From: Candidatus Tectomicrobia bacterium | Lineage (GTDB): Bacteria; UBA8248 | Direction of reading: 5' to 3' | Length of the DNA stretch: 64,000 nucleotides | Assembly (NCBI GenBank): GCA_016192135.1 | Contig: JACPUR010000018.1 | Coordinates: 1 to 64,000 of the forward strand | Shown here: positions 8,086 to 16,900 of the stretch, one piece after another | How positions within the stretch are numbered: position 1 is the first letter of the stretch | How the letters are laid out: each line of letters opens with the position of its first letter | Notes under the pieces: model-generated | What the model saw: only the letters and a program-made list of their open reading frames with translations | Database searches by the model: none | What the model was told of the DNA's origin: nothing | Program-made: the position numbers and the translations under genes

Positions 8086-8457
8086 TCAGCTCCCTGTCGG
8101 CACCACCCCTGCCGGCTCGACCATCAGGATCACGCTCCGCTCGGGGGCCCGCGTGCGGTGCATGACCCCGCGCGGCACGGTGAACCCCTGCCGCGGCGCG
8201 AGCTCCACCGTCCGGCCCTCCAGATCGATCACGAACCGGCCCTCGACGACGTAGAAGAACTCGTCCTCCTCATCGTGCTTGTGCCAGTGGAACTCCCCCT
8301 GCATGACGCCCAGGCGCACCACGCTGTCGTTGACCCGGCAGAGCGTCTGGTTGTACCAGGGGTCCTTGCAGGCGTCGGCGAGCGCCTGGACGTCGAAGCG
8401 CTCCAGGGGGCCGAAACGGACATCGAGGTTGATCGCATACTTGGCTTGAGCGTCCAT
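8086..8457 (-). CDS. Cupin domain protein
   Basis: 123 aa from ATG 8457, chosen because GGGGAGG stands six bases upstream. Longer in-frame starts at 8472 and 8523 lack this. Motif 1 reads EFHWHKHDEEDEFFYVVEGRF, with three His and Glu positioned for metal binding. Motif 2 is around GFTVPRGVMHRT. The pattern matches small cupins often annotated as mannose-6-phosphate-isomerase-like, although the substrate is unknown. It follows the RidA gene in the same direction (about 62 bp), suggesting one transcript. Confidence 0.8.
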   Translation of the reverse strand: MDAQAKYAINLDVRFGPLERFDVQALADACKDPWYNQTLCRVNDSVVRLGVMQGEFHWHKHDEEDEFFYVVEGRFVIDLEGRTVELAPRQGFTVPRGVMHRTRAPERSVILMVEPAGVVPTGS

Positions 8458-8519
8458 GCAGGGCCTCCCCATATAAATTTTCCGCGCCGGAAGACGGCCC
8501 GCCCGGACGGGCTTCCTCC

Positions 8520-8906
8520 TCAATCCCGGATGACCGCGACCGCCTCGATCTCGACCAGGAACTTGGGCGAGGCGAGCTTGGCCTCGACGGTGGTGCGGCC
8601 CGGCTTGTCCTTGCCGAAGACCTCAGCGTAGACCTCGTTCATGGCGGCGAAGTCCCCGATGTCCCGGAGGAAGACCGTGGTCTTCATCACGTCGGCCAGG
8701 GTGGCGCCCCCCTCCCGGAGCACGGCCTCGACGTTCTTCAAGACCTGCCGGGTCTGGGCACGCACGTCCCCCTCGCCGATGACGTTGTTGTCCCGGTCCA
8801 CCGCCACCTGGCCCGCCGTGAAGACGAAGGGCCCGCGCTTCGTCCCCGGCACATAAGGGTAAGGGGGGACGCGCACGCTGGCGGGCTGAAGCTGGATCTT
8901 GGGCAT
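8520..8906 (-). CDS. RidA-family protein
   Basis: 128 aa, full RidA length. The conserved Arg is present in GRTTVEAKLA, and the C-terminal Glu is in FLVEIEAVAV, as in imine/enamine deaminases of the YjgF/YER057c/UK114 family. GGAGGAG lies seven bases before ATG 8906. It is the first gene of a minus-strand pair with the cupin. Inferred role: removal of reactive enamines, or a related hydrolase in a degradation pathway. Confidence 0.88.
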   Translation of the reverse strand: MPKIQLQPASVRVPPYPYVPGTKRGPFVFTAGQVAVDRDNNVIGEGDVRAQTRQVLKNVEAVLREGGATLADVMKTTVFLRDIGDFAAMNEVYAEVFGKDKPGRTTVEAKLASPKFLVEIEAVAVIRD

Positions 8907-9021
8907 CTGGGTACTCCTCCTTGGATTCGGGACGCGCAGGATTTATTCTACTTTGAACCACCCCCCCAAGACCTCCCCCCCTGAGGGGGGAAGGAAGCTC
9001 CGCCCCCCCTTTGGGGGGAGG

Positions 9022-9043
9022 GTCGGGTCCATGCGGACCCGAC
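9022..9043. terminator. Strong hairpin in gap before TSUP gene
   Basis: Perfect 9-bp inverted repeat GTCGGGTCC/GGACCCGAC with a 4-base loop. It lies in a G/C-run-rich gap (8907-9145) without a T-tract, so it may be repeat DNA rather than a true terminator. Confidence 0.4.
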
Positions 9044-9145
9044 AGAGGCCCGATGGGGGGATTAAAAAAATCCTGTCTATGCCCGCATTTTACCGTTTTT
9101 CACACGTCTTCGCGCAAGGGGGGCCGGCGCGGCCGGGGAGGATGA

Positions 9146-9508
9146 ATGGACTTTTACGCCTGGATACTGCTGCTGCTGGGGTTCACCGCCGGGACGCTCA
9201 ATTCCTCGATCGGCCTGGGCTGGGGGGTCATCAACATTCCCGTCCTCATGATGCTGCCCACCCTCACCGCCCGGCAGGCCGTGGCCCTCTCGATCGTGAC
9301 CGGAATCTTCGCGAACGGGGCGGCCACCCTGGAGAACACCCGCCACGGGCTGGTGCACTGGAACTACGCGCTCATGATGGGGCTGGGAGGCATCGGGGGC
9401 GGGGTGCTCGGAGCCTATTTCCTGCGCAACCTGCCCGCCCTCACCCTCAAGCGCATCATCGGCGCCCTGGTGATCGTTTTGGGGGCGAGGATGCTGCTGG
9501 GGCGATGA
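9146..9508 (+). CDS. TSUP (TauE/SafE) family membrane protein, half-length
   Basis: 120 aa with about four hydrophobic segments. It carries the TSUP signature G-x-x-x-G-x-x-NSSIGLGWG near residues 12-26 and a second GLGGIGGGVLGAYF segment near residue 82. Typical TSUP permeases (sulfonate/sulfite or other anion export) have about 250 aa and two such halves. This gene encodes one half with a clean start (GGGGAGG six bases upstream) and stop, so it probably acts as a dimer. The region after the stop has no second half. Confidence 0.78.
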   Translation: MDFYAWILLLLGFTAGTLNSSIGLGWGVINIPVLMMLPTLTARQAVALSIVTGIFANGAATLENTRHGLVHWNYALMMGLGGIGGGVLGAYFLRNLPALTLKRIIGALVIVLGARMLLGR

Positions 9509-9520
9509 CGGGCGAGGTAC

Positions 9521-9693
9521 GTAGGGGCGCACGGCCGTGTGCCCCTACAGATTCGTATCGCTGGCAATTCTTGGGCGCCGGCTGCCACCGGCGGCAATCC
9601 TCTGCCCTGTCCGCCTGTAGGGGCGTATTGCAATACGCCCCTACGGCAACCTCGGCGTATTCGTCCGTAGGGGCGGGGCGTGCCTCGCCCTAC
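9521..9693. repeat. Three GTAGGGGC-type palindromes
   Basis: Copies at 9521-9548 (core GCACGGCCGTGTGC), 9617-9644 (core GTATTGCAATAC, perfect palindrome) and 9667-9693. The GTATTGCAATAC core recurs at 42174-42201. Confidence 0.85.
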
Positions 9694-9742
9694 AAAATCC
9701 GCTCCTTCACCTCCGAACCAGCCCCATCAAACTTCTCCCCGC

Positions 9743-9765
9743 CCACCTGATCCCCTTCCAGACCG
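9743..9765 (+). repeat. attL, 23-bp direct repeat
   Basis: Starts CCACCTGATCCCC and ends CCAGACCG. It is identical to 25740-25762 next to the integrase, and the bases flanking the two copies differ. The repeat is not part of a recognisable tRNA. Confidence 0.88.
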
Positions 9766-9973
9766 GATTGGGGCACGACTCACGAGGGAGGAAAAAGACA
9801 GGAAAATCAATGAGACGAGGCAATGTGTGATAGCATCGTTTGACCTGGGATGTCGCTTAGAGGCAACCCCGGCGCAACAAAGCGGAACATGAGCAATTGG
9901 TGCGGGGGGAGGCTGGCGAGTGCCAACTTCCCCCCGCCATCACCCTTCCGGAGCCCGCGAGGAGCCGCGGACG

Positions 9974-10585
9974 ATGAAAACCCCACAACGGCCCCGCCTC
10001 ACATTCGACCTCCGGAAACCCATCGGTCCCCAGGTTCTGCAGCAGTATTTTCGGGTCCTTCACGAGATGAATGGGGGCGACCCAATACCCGACCGTCTGC
10101 ATCCCTACAATTGGCCCGACCCCATCCGTGAAATAGCCGAACGGGTAAGAGGGGAGCCTCTGCCCTCAGACCCAGATGCCACTGTCCCATGCGAGCCCTT
10201 TGATGCGGTGCTCCTGAGCGTTCGGGAAGTCCTTTCGGACATCGCCAACTTGGGGTTGCAGAAATCGCTGCGCGGCCTCCGGGCCGGGGCATCGTCTCAT
10301 GCCGGGGTAGAAATAGCCTGGAAGTCGGTCAACCGAATGATCGATGGATCCCGGGGAGCAACCCTCCGCGTCCGAGGAGGGACGATCCGCACGGCAGGAC
10401 GGCTTGGGAGCCTCGTTGTCGGCGTTGTCGAATCCCTGAAAGCGAGTGGATTCAAGACGGGGGAAGCCTACATTGCGGCCTCGGAAATCCTGGCCTACTT
10501 CGCCCCCGAGCTATTCCCTAAGGCCCCCACCCGTGAATGGGTGGGCCGGACCTACCGAAAGCATCAGCGACCTACCATCACATAA
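9974..10585 (+). CDS. Prophage hypothetical protein
   Basis: 203 aa from ATG 9974 (GAGGAG ten bases upstream), the first gene inside attL. It has no recognised domain. The protein is mainly helical in character, with a basic C-terminus (RTYRKHQRPTIT). It stands upstream of the HTH and replication genes and may belong to the replication or early module. Confidence 0.55.
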   Translation: MKTPQRPRLTFDLRKPIGPQVLQQYFRVLHEMNGGDPIPDRLHPYNWPDPIREIAERVRGEPLPSDPDATVPCEPFDAVLLSVREVLSDIANLGLQKSLRGLRAGASSHAGVEIAWKSVNRMIDGSRGATLRVRGGTIRTAGRLGSLVVGVVESLKASGFKTGEAYIAASEILAYFAPELFPKAPTREWVGRTYRKHQRPTIT

Positions 10586-10659
10586 AGACCCCTCTTTTAC
10601 CTCACCACCTCGCATAACTGCACTTTTATGACCTCGATATTCGAGCATGCCCTCCCTTA

Positions 10660-10691
10660 CGTTGATGGGCGGTGATAGTCGTTCATCAACG
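10660..10691. promoter_or_regulatory. Inverted repeat, possible operator
   Basis: CGTTGATG (10660-10667) and CATCAACG (10684-10691) form 8-bp arms 16 bp apart, just upstream of the HTH gene start. A second small inverted repeat CTCGA-TAT-TCGAG lies at about 10633-10645. Both could bind a regulator encoded in the element. Confidence 0.4.
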
Positions 10692-10703
10692 ATGGGGGCG
10701 GAA

Positions 10704-10943
10704 ATGGAGAGGATGTTAAGCGTTGAAGAGGTAGCGAAGCTTTTGGGTGTTGCCCCAGGGACGATCTACCGCCGCCTGAAACTTGGCGGCGTTGGTCTCC
10801 CGGCTTTCGTCCGGGTGGGCGTGCAGTGGCGCACGCCCGAGGGCGAAGTTCGTAGGTTCATTGATTCACAGCTTGAGGCGATGCGCCAAGTCGAAGCACA
10901 TGCCGACGTCCAGCCGGCAGCGGTTGGCGAAGGGGCCAGGTAA
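10704..10943 (+). CDS. HTH DNA-binding protein, excisionase/MerR-like
   Basis: 79 aa from ATG 10704. MLSVEEVAKLLGVAPGTIYRRLK is a classic helix-turn-helix of the excisionase (HTH_17) type near the N-terminus, followed by a winged PAFVRVGVQWRTPEGEVRRF. Starts at 10692 or 10713 are also possible. The stop (TAA 10941) overlaps the next ATG by one base. Probably a regulator or accessory factor for replication or excision. Confidence 0.72.
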   Translation: MERMLSVEEVAKLLGVAPGTIYRRLKLGGVGLPAFVRVGVQWRTPEGEVRRFIDSQLEAMRQVEAHADVQPAAVGEGAR

Positions 10944-11590
10944 TGCCTCCCCGCTACGGCAACCTCCCCAACACGCCCGAGCTGCGAGAGGCGCTCAGCA
11001 CCTCGGATCGCGGGCTCCGGTGGCGAGTCTTGCTCGCAGCTTGCGTGGGTCGCGATTTCGAGTCGGGGGAGGTCTTTGGCTGGCGCGCTGGGGTCATGCG
11101 AACTGTCGGGCTTGACCCCGAGGACAAGGCGGATTCGGCGACCTTTGCCCGCGCCGTACGTTGGCTCGAGGAGAGGGGATTGGGTCACCGCACCAGAGGC
11201 GGCCGCGGCTTTGTTCTGCCCTGGAAAATCCAACCCTCAGAGCTACCCCAACCCTCAGAGCTACTACAACCCCTAGAGCTAGTAAATGGTAGCCATGGGG
11301 GCTTGGCGGCAAAGCTCCAGGGGCTAGGAAATGGTAGCCTCCAGGGCTACAGGGTTCATAACCCCGAACAGAAAGATCTTTCAGGGCCGGGAGCCGCTGC
11401 GCCCCGTGGGGGCGCGGCTCCGGCTGAAGAGCCAAAAAAATCTGAACAAAAAACATTCGCCGAAGTCCGCGCTGAGGTCCAAGCCACCCCGCCCTTCGCG
11501 CGCCCGACGGCGGCCCGCAAGTTGGCCGCTCTCCATGGTTTTGAGCCGGCAGAACTGCTCGCCGAGAATGGCGCGGAGGTGGCCCGATGA
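10943..11590 (+). CDS. Putative phage replication initiator (lambda O-like organisation)
   Basis: 215 aa. Residues about 20-95 look like a winged-helix DNA-binding domain (GLRWRVLLAACV ... TFARAVRWLEERGLGHRTRGGRGFVLPW). The middle part consists of six-residue repeats QPSELP/QPSELL/QPLELV encoded by three exact 18-bp DNA iterons (11231-11284). An AT-richer segment and a C-terminal helical domain follow. Initiator genes of lambda type carry the origin iterons inside the coding sequence, and this layout matches. Homology itself cannot be shown here. It is coupled to both neighbours by TAATG and ATGA overlaps. Confidence 0.6.
   Translation: MPPRYGNLPNTPELREALSTSDRGLRWRVLLAACVGRDFESGEVFGWRAGVMRTVGLDPEDKADSATFARAVRWLEERGLGHRTRGGRGFVLPWKIQPSELPQPSELLQPLELVNGSHGGLAAKLQGLGNGSLQGYRVHNPEQKDLSGPGAAAPRGGAAPAEEPKKSEQKTFAEVRAEVQATPPFARPTAARKLAALHGFEPAELLAENGAEVAR
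11231..11340 (+). repeat. Three 18-bp iterons plus a repeated 17-mer: candidate replication origin
   Basis: Iterons start at 11231, 11249 and 11267, each CAACCCYNAGAGCTA-like with an exact 18-bp period. Two copies of GCTAGKAAATGGTAGCC follow near 11278 and 11324. AT-richer DNA lies downstream (11351-11460). They lie inside the putative initiator gene. Confidence 0.65.
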
Positions 11591-11934
11591 CCACGACCCG
11601 CATGGCCGAGGTCAGGGCACTCGCCTTCGAGCTCGCCTCGATGGAGCGAGAAGCGAGAAATGCTCGCCTCACGTCGGTCGAAAGAGAGCGTGGCCGCACC
11701 TTCCGGGTCGCCGTCGTGGACGCCATCCTCGAACTCCGGCCGGAGCTAAATCGGGCGAATCGGCCCCAGGCTCGGGAGGCTGAGATCCGGGCGGCCGCGG
11801 AGAAGCTCCTCGAGCTGGAGCGCGAGGAGCGTAGAGCCCACCTGACGAAGCTCGGGGTCGCCCACGGGGTCGGATTTCAACGCCAGGTCTGCGATGCTCT
11901 GATCGGGTTACTCGCCCAGCGAGTTGCCTCATGA
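11587..11934 (+). CDS. Prophage hypothetical protein with internal duplication
   Basis: 115 aa, overlapping the initiator by ATGA. It consists of two similar halves of about 43 residues: VRALAFELASMEREARNARL (residues about 9-28) is matched by IRAAAEKLLELEREERRAHL (residues about 67-86), and each is followed by a similar V-DAILEL/CDALIGLL helix. A charged helical hairpin is likely. Position next to the initiator suggests a role in replication, such as loader or accessory protein, but this is inference. Confidence 0.6.
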   Translation: MTTTRMAEVRALAFELASMEREARNARLTSVERERGRTFRVAVVDAILELRPELNRANRPQAREAEIRAAAEKLLELEREERRAHLTKLGVAHGVGFQRQVCDALIGLLAQRVAS

Positions 11935-12209
11935 CGGCCTCCCGGCCCGAGTGGCCCGCCTTCATGAGCCCCTCCACGGCGGCCCGTTTCGCCGACGTCA
12001 GCCGGCGGACCATCTTCCGCTGGATCGAGGATGGCTTGCCCTGCGCGAGGGTCAACAAGGTGGTTCGGATCCGCATGGAGGCTCTCGAGGCCTGGCTCGC
12101 CGGCCAGAGCCCCGAGGAGGAGATCAGCCCCGCCGCTCGCGCGGCGGCAGCGGAGCTCCTGGGCCGCATCGGGAAGGGTCTCGCCGGCGCGGGGAAGGCG
12201 GGGCGATGA
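11931..12209 (+). CDS. HTH protein, excisionase-type
   Basis: 92 aa, overlapping the previous gene by ATGA. STAARFADVSRRTIFRWIEDGL is an HTH_17/MerR-like motif, followed by the wing ARVNKVVRIRMEALEAWLAG typical of excisionase-family DNA-binding domains. An Ala-rich tail ends in GKAGR. It separates the replication genes from the structural genes, so it may control the switch between them. Confidence 0.72.
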   Translation: MTASRPEWPAFMSPSTAARFADVSRRTIFRWIEDGLPCARVNKVVRIRMEALEAWLAGQSPEEEISPAARAAAAELLGRIGKGLAGAGKAGR

Positions 12210-12300
12210 AAGCAATTTTCGCAACCCAGGCGGTGGGGAAACGCGAAAAAGTCCGGTCCAAGGGCGGGATCCACTTCCCCATCGAAAGGGAGGGCGCCTG

Positions 12301-13920
12301 ATGGGCCTCCCCGCGTTTTTCTACGCGACCCCCGTCGGAGACGACACCACGGTCCGGGTCTCGTGCCAGCGCGAGCCCATCGCCGGCTTCGTCACCAAGA
12401 CGGGCTCGGGCTCCGCCGTCATGAGCTTCTCCGTCGACGCCCAGGGCTCCTCCATGAGGACCCTGCGCGGCTACGAGATCGAGGAGTACATCGTCCAGGT
12501 CAACGACGTGAGCGGCGGGACCGAGGTGGGCCAGGCCAAGTTCCGCTGGCGCCGAGCCTCGGACTCGACATGGCAAGCCTCCGGCGTCACCACCTCGGTA
12601 TCCGCGGTCGCCCTCTCCGACGGGGTCTCGGTCTGGTGGACAGCGGGCAGCGGGGCCGACTTCGCGTCGAAGGACGAGTGGCGGTTCCGGCTCGTCCACC
12701 CGTGGGGAAAGGGCCGGCTCTTCTCCCGGGACCCCAACACGAAGTGGAGGAGCGGCCTGGCGGGGGCGACGGCGGCCCAAAGCGCGTACGTGAGCCTCGA
12801 CTGGGGGGCGTCCCAGACCTTCGACGCGATCATCCTGCACGACCACAACCTGACCAGCGCGGCCGTCCTCACTCTCAAGGGCTACACCGGGACGGACCCC
12901 GAGCCCTTCCTGGATGATTTTCAAATCATGAAGGTGCGGGCCGACGGAACCAGCTACGACGACAAAACCCGCCAGGGGCTCAACGAGGATGGGGCAAACC
13001 TGGGCTTCTCCCCACAGGGCGCCTCCACCTTCTACGACTTCATCGGCCGACGGGCCGCCTTCACCACGATCACCGTTGCCGGGATCGCGGCCGCGGCCGT
13101 CTTCACCGGCTCCGGAGCGATGCAGCTCGTCGTCCAGTACTGGAACGGCTCCGCGTGGACCGCCGTCTCGAACCTGACCGACGGGACCGCCTCGGGGGGG
13201 GACACCTGCCAGCAGGACGGGACCGTCACCTTCGACCTGCCGGGCGACTGGGCGGCCGGGGGCAGCTTCCCGGCCGGGGCCGCGAACGACGACGTCCCGG
13301 AGTTCTACTACGTCCGGATCTCGGTCGTCCCCACCGTGGACAAGGTGGTCACGACCATCGACGACGCGGAGCGGACCGTCCCCTACGCGATCACCGCCGC
13401 CTCCTTCACCGAGACCCTCACGTGGGAGACGGGGACCATCCTGCACCGCACCACCGGGACCCGCACGGCCCGCTCCGTCCGCTTGGTGATTCAAGATGGT
13501 GGCAACACCGACGTCTACCACCAGATCCATGAGTTCTTCGTGGGGACCGAGACGGAGCTCTCGACGGCGGCCCCCCAGGAGGAGACGCGGAGCCACGATC
13601 CGATCACCTCGGTGCGCACCCTCGTCTCGGGGGCCGATCACGAGGTGCTGGGGAACGTGACCCGGCCCGTCTCGCTCCGGCTCCGGCTCTCCGACGCCGA
13701 CCGGAACTCGCTCCTCGAGGTCCACGCAGACTGCTTCGACTCGGTGGGGGCCCGGCTCAAGCCCTTCTTCTTCGCCCAGGACCGGGACGGGGCCGGGGCC
13801 GACCTCGTCCTGGCGGTCTTCGCGGGGCCCGTCCGCACCCTCAACGATCTCGGGATCGGATCGGCGGCCCGCTGGGAGGTCGAGCTCGAGCTCGAGGAGG
13901 CAGTGAAAGGGAGGAGCTGA
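12301..13920 (+). CDS. Putative phage virion/tail structural protein
   Basis: 539 aa from ATG 12301 with GGGAGGG six bases upstream. The sequence is rich in Thr, Ser, Val and aromatic residues, as in beta-structured virion proteins. A jelly-roll-like region (YVSLDWGASQTFDAIILHDHN, near residue 160) resembles galactose-binding folds. A second region (QYWNGSAWTAV...DGTVTFDLPGDWA...YYVRI) resembles carbohydrate- or baseplate-like phage domains. It sits directly before the tape measure gene. No specific family is certain. Confidence 0.6.
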   Translation: MGLPAFFYATPVGDDTTVRVSCQREPIAGFVTKTGSGSAVMSFSVDAQGSSMRTLRGYEIEEYIVQVNDVSGGTEVGQAKFRWRRASDSTWQASGVTTSVSAVALSDGVSVWWTAGSGADFASKDEWRFRLVHPWGKGRLFSRDPNTKWRSGLAGATAAQSAYVSLDWGASQTFDAIILHDHNLTSAAVLTLKGYTGTDPEPFLDDFQIMKVRADGTSYDDKTRQGLNEDGANLGFSPQGASTFYDFIGRRAAFTTITVAGIAAAAVFTGSGAMQLVVQYWNGSAWTAVSNLTDGTASGGDTCQQDGTVTFDLPGDWAAGGSFPAGAANDDVPEFYYVRISVVPTVDKVVTTIDDAERTVPYAITAASFTETLTWETGTILHRTTGTRTARSVRLVIQDGGNTDVYHQIHEFFVGTETELSTAAPQEETRSHDPITSVRTLVSGADHEVLGNVTRPVSLRLRLSDADRNSLLEVHADCFDSVGARLKPFFFAQDRDGAGADLVLAVFAGPVRTLNDLGIGSAARWEVELELEEAVKGRS

Positions 13921-13996
13921 TGGCAACCCCCGCGGCAAGGCGGTGCGAAAAGGGCCGGAATCAGGGCCATGAACCTTTTGAGGAAGGAATGCCCGA

Positions 13997-16900
13997 GTGA
14001 GCACACAATTGAAATTCCAAGTCGGGGCGGACATCTCCCCGGCCGTCGCTCAGCTCGCGCGGCTCAAAGGGGTCGCGGCCGAAAGCTTCCGTGGCATGAG
14101 TTCGGCCATGTCGCCGATCACCTCCCTCTTCAAGGGCATGGCCTCAGCCATCGGAAACGTCGTCACCACCATGCTCGGGATGCTGGGGGCCCAGGGCCTC
14201 TCCGCCCTCATCGGTAAGGTCGCCGACTTCGCCAGGGGGGCCGTCGAGACCGCGGGCAGCGTCGAGGCCCTCCAGCTCCGCCTCAGCGTCATGCTGGGGA
14301 GCACCGAGGCCGCCTCCGCCGCCTTCGACAAGTTCCAGTCCGTGGCCGCCAAGGTCCCCTTCTCGCTCGAGCAGGTCATCCAGAGCGGGGTCCAGCTCCA
14401 GGCCTTCCTGACGGGGACCGGCTTCAAGGCGGAGGACCTCTCCGAGGGCATGGCGGATCTCGCCGCCTTCATGGGGGTCGACATGACCCTGGCCTCCCAG
14501 AGCTTCGGGCGGGCCATGGCCCAGGGCGCCGGCGCCGCCGACATTCTGCGGGAGCGGGGCGTCCTCAACGTCATCCGCGCCTTCCGCGACATGCGGGGCG
14601 AGATGAAGGACATCACCGAGATCTCGATCGAGGAGTTCCGCCGGGATCTCATCGATCTCGTCACGAACCCCACCCACGGCATCGCGGGGATGAGCGACAA
14701 GCTGGCCTCGACCTGGGGGGGCGTCCTCTCCATGCTCGAGGACGCCATGTTCGAGCTCAAGCGCGGGATCGGGGACGCGCTCCTTCCCACCCTCAAGGAG
14801 CTCGTCAACGAGACCATCATCCCGGCCGTGAAGGCGACGTCGCAATGGGTCAAGGAAAACCAGGAGCTGATCAAGACCGACTTTATCGAATGGTTGAAGC
14901 GGTCAGTGGCCATCGGAAAGGAGATGGCTACCTGGCTCGGCGACGTCGTCGGATTCGTCACGAAGTGGACCGGCATCCAGGCCGCCTCCCGGGCCGTATG
15001 GGAGGCGAACGAGTCAGCCATCGACACCTGGGGCAAGACCCTCGTTGCGGGGGGCGCCACCCTCGAAGAGTTCACCACGATCATGAGGGAGAAGGGCGTC
15101 AAGGGCACCAACGAGATGATCCAGGTCATGGCCCGTGCCGGCGTCGGGGCGGGGAAGCTCACGCTCGAGTTCAAGAAAGCCGTCCGGGACATGCCCGACA
15201 TCCTGGATGAGCAGGACGTCACCGCCGCGGACCGGTCCCAGCTCGACAAGCTGCTGGGAGAGCGGGCCGCCTTCGAGCGGAAGAAGCTCCGGATCGCTTC
15301 TGAGGTCCAGGCCCAGATCAACGCCCTCGCGGGGGACGGCACCGCCATCTACAAGGTCGAGCTCGAGAAGCAGGTCGGGGAACTCAAGTCAAAGAACGTC
15401 ACCGAGATCGACGCCCGCCGGCTCGCCGCGGCCCAGCGGGAGGCCGTCGAGCGCAAAGTCACGGCCACCATCGCCGGCCTGCGGGGGGACGAGGAGGCCA
15501 CCTTCCGGCTCGGGCTCCAGAAGGAGCTGGCCGATCTCGGGAAGCAGGGGGTCTCGAAGGGGCTCCTCAAGCAGTACGAGACGGCCCGCCTCACCGACTT
15601 CGCGAAGAAGCAGCGTCAGGAGGAGGAGAAGATCCGGGACGACGCCATGAAGCAGTTCCAGGCCGAGACCGACGCCCGGATGAAGATGGGGGAGGACCTC
15701 CTCGAGTTCGTCACCGAGGGGGCGAAAAAGGCGGATCACGAGATCCGCCTCATCGACGGAGGCTACACCGAGTGGGTCCGCCGGGAGCGCCAGAAGCGGC
15801 GGGAGGCCATCGAGGCCGAGTACGGTGCCTCCGAGAGCACGGCCCGGCTCTTCGCCGCCCGCGAGAAGCAGGTGATCCGGGACGCCCAGGCCGACATCGC
15901 CGCGGCCTACGGGGACACGACCGCACAGGCCGAGGTCCAGGTCCGGAAGAAGTTTGAGGCGGTCCTCGCCGCCACCTTGGACGAGCGCACGGCCACCGCC
16001 GCGGCCGAGGCCGAGAAGCTCCGGCTCTCCCGGGGCTTCTTCGACGGGTTCAGCCAGGGCCTCATTGAGCTGCGCCAGCGGACCTCGGACTTCGCCTCGA
16101 TCTCGAAGGGCTTCATCATCTCCGCCTTCGACGCGAGCCGCCGCTTCCTGAGCGACGGCTTCTTCTCCGCCCTCACCGGGGACTTCAAAGCGCTCGAGAA
16201 GCTCCCCCAGCAGTTCGCCAACTCCATGATCCGGGCGTTCGCCGACATGAGCGCCCAGCTCGTCACCAACACCGCCTTCCAGTTCCTGTTCGGGACGGCC
16301 GGCAAGACGGGGGGCGGGGGGGGCAGCCAGGTCGCCACCTTCGGGGGCGTGCTGGGCGGGCTCGGCCAGATGCTGGGCTTCGGCGGGGGGCAGGGCGGGG
16401 GCGGGTTCGACTTCCTCAAGACCGGCTCCAGCATCCTCGGCCTCTTCACCGGCGGGGTCGGGGGCGCCCTCCTCGCCGGCGGGCTCGGCCTGGCCGGCGG
16501 ATTCGGCCTCAGCAAGCTCTTCGGGGGGAAGGACGACCCCTTCAAGGGCACCAACATGAGCGGGGCCATCACCGGCCAGATCCAGCAGGCCGCGGCGAAC
16601 CTCCTGATCGCCAAGGGGATCGCCCCGGACCAGGCCAGGCTCAACCAGATCGCGAACGAGTACTTCGCCTTCGCCGGATCGGACAACATGGACCTCTTCG
16701 GCGCCTTCATGGCGTCGGGGCGGCTCAACGACCTGCTGCGGGCCAAGTTCCCCGGCTTCAAGCGCGGCGGCTTCTTCGACGTCGGCGGGGTGGGCGGGCC
16801 CGACTCCCAGCTCATCGCCTTCCTCGCCAGCCCGGGCGAGCGCGTCTCCGTGCGTCCTCCGGGTGGAGACCATGTGGCCGGTGGCGGATCCGCCACCTAC

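Larger units (their letters stand above)
9509..9973. other. Gap holding three palindromes, attL and element left end
   Basis: No gene is seen. GTAGGGGC palindromes lie at 9521-9548, 9617-9644 (perfect, 28 bp) and 9667-9693. The left copy of the 23-bp direct repeat is at 9743-9765. To its right the base composition falls slightly and the first element gene begins at 9974. Confidence 0.7.

Noticed and set aside
8086-8523. Longer cupin start at 8523 or 8472
   Set aside because: The extension overlaps the RidA stop and carries an Arg-rich, domain-free stretch. The start at 8457 has a strong GGGGAGG site.
9146-9560. Read-through of the TSUP stop TGA as selenocysteine
   Set aside because: The codons after this TGA give no TSUP-like sequence and lead into a GTAGGGGC repeat, and there is no SECIS-like hairpin at the right distance.
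9821-9840. ATAGCATC half site of the 22914 operator near the left end of the element
   Set aside because: A single 8-base match in 16 kb is expected by chance, and there is no inverted partner nearby.
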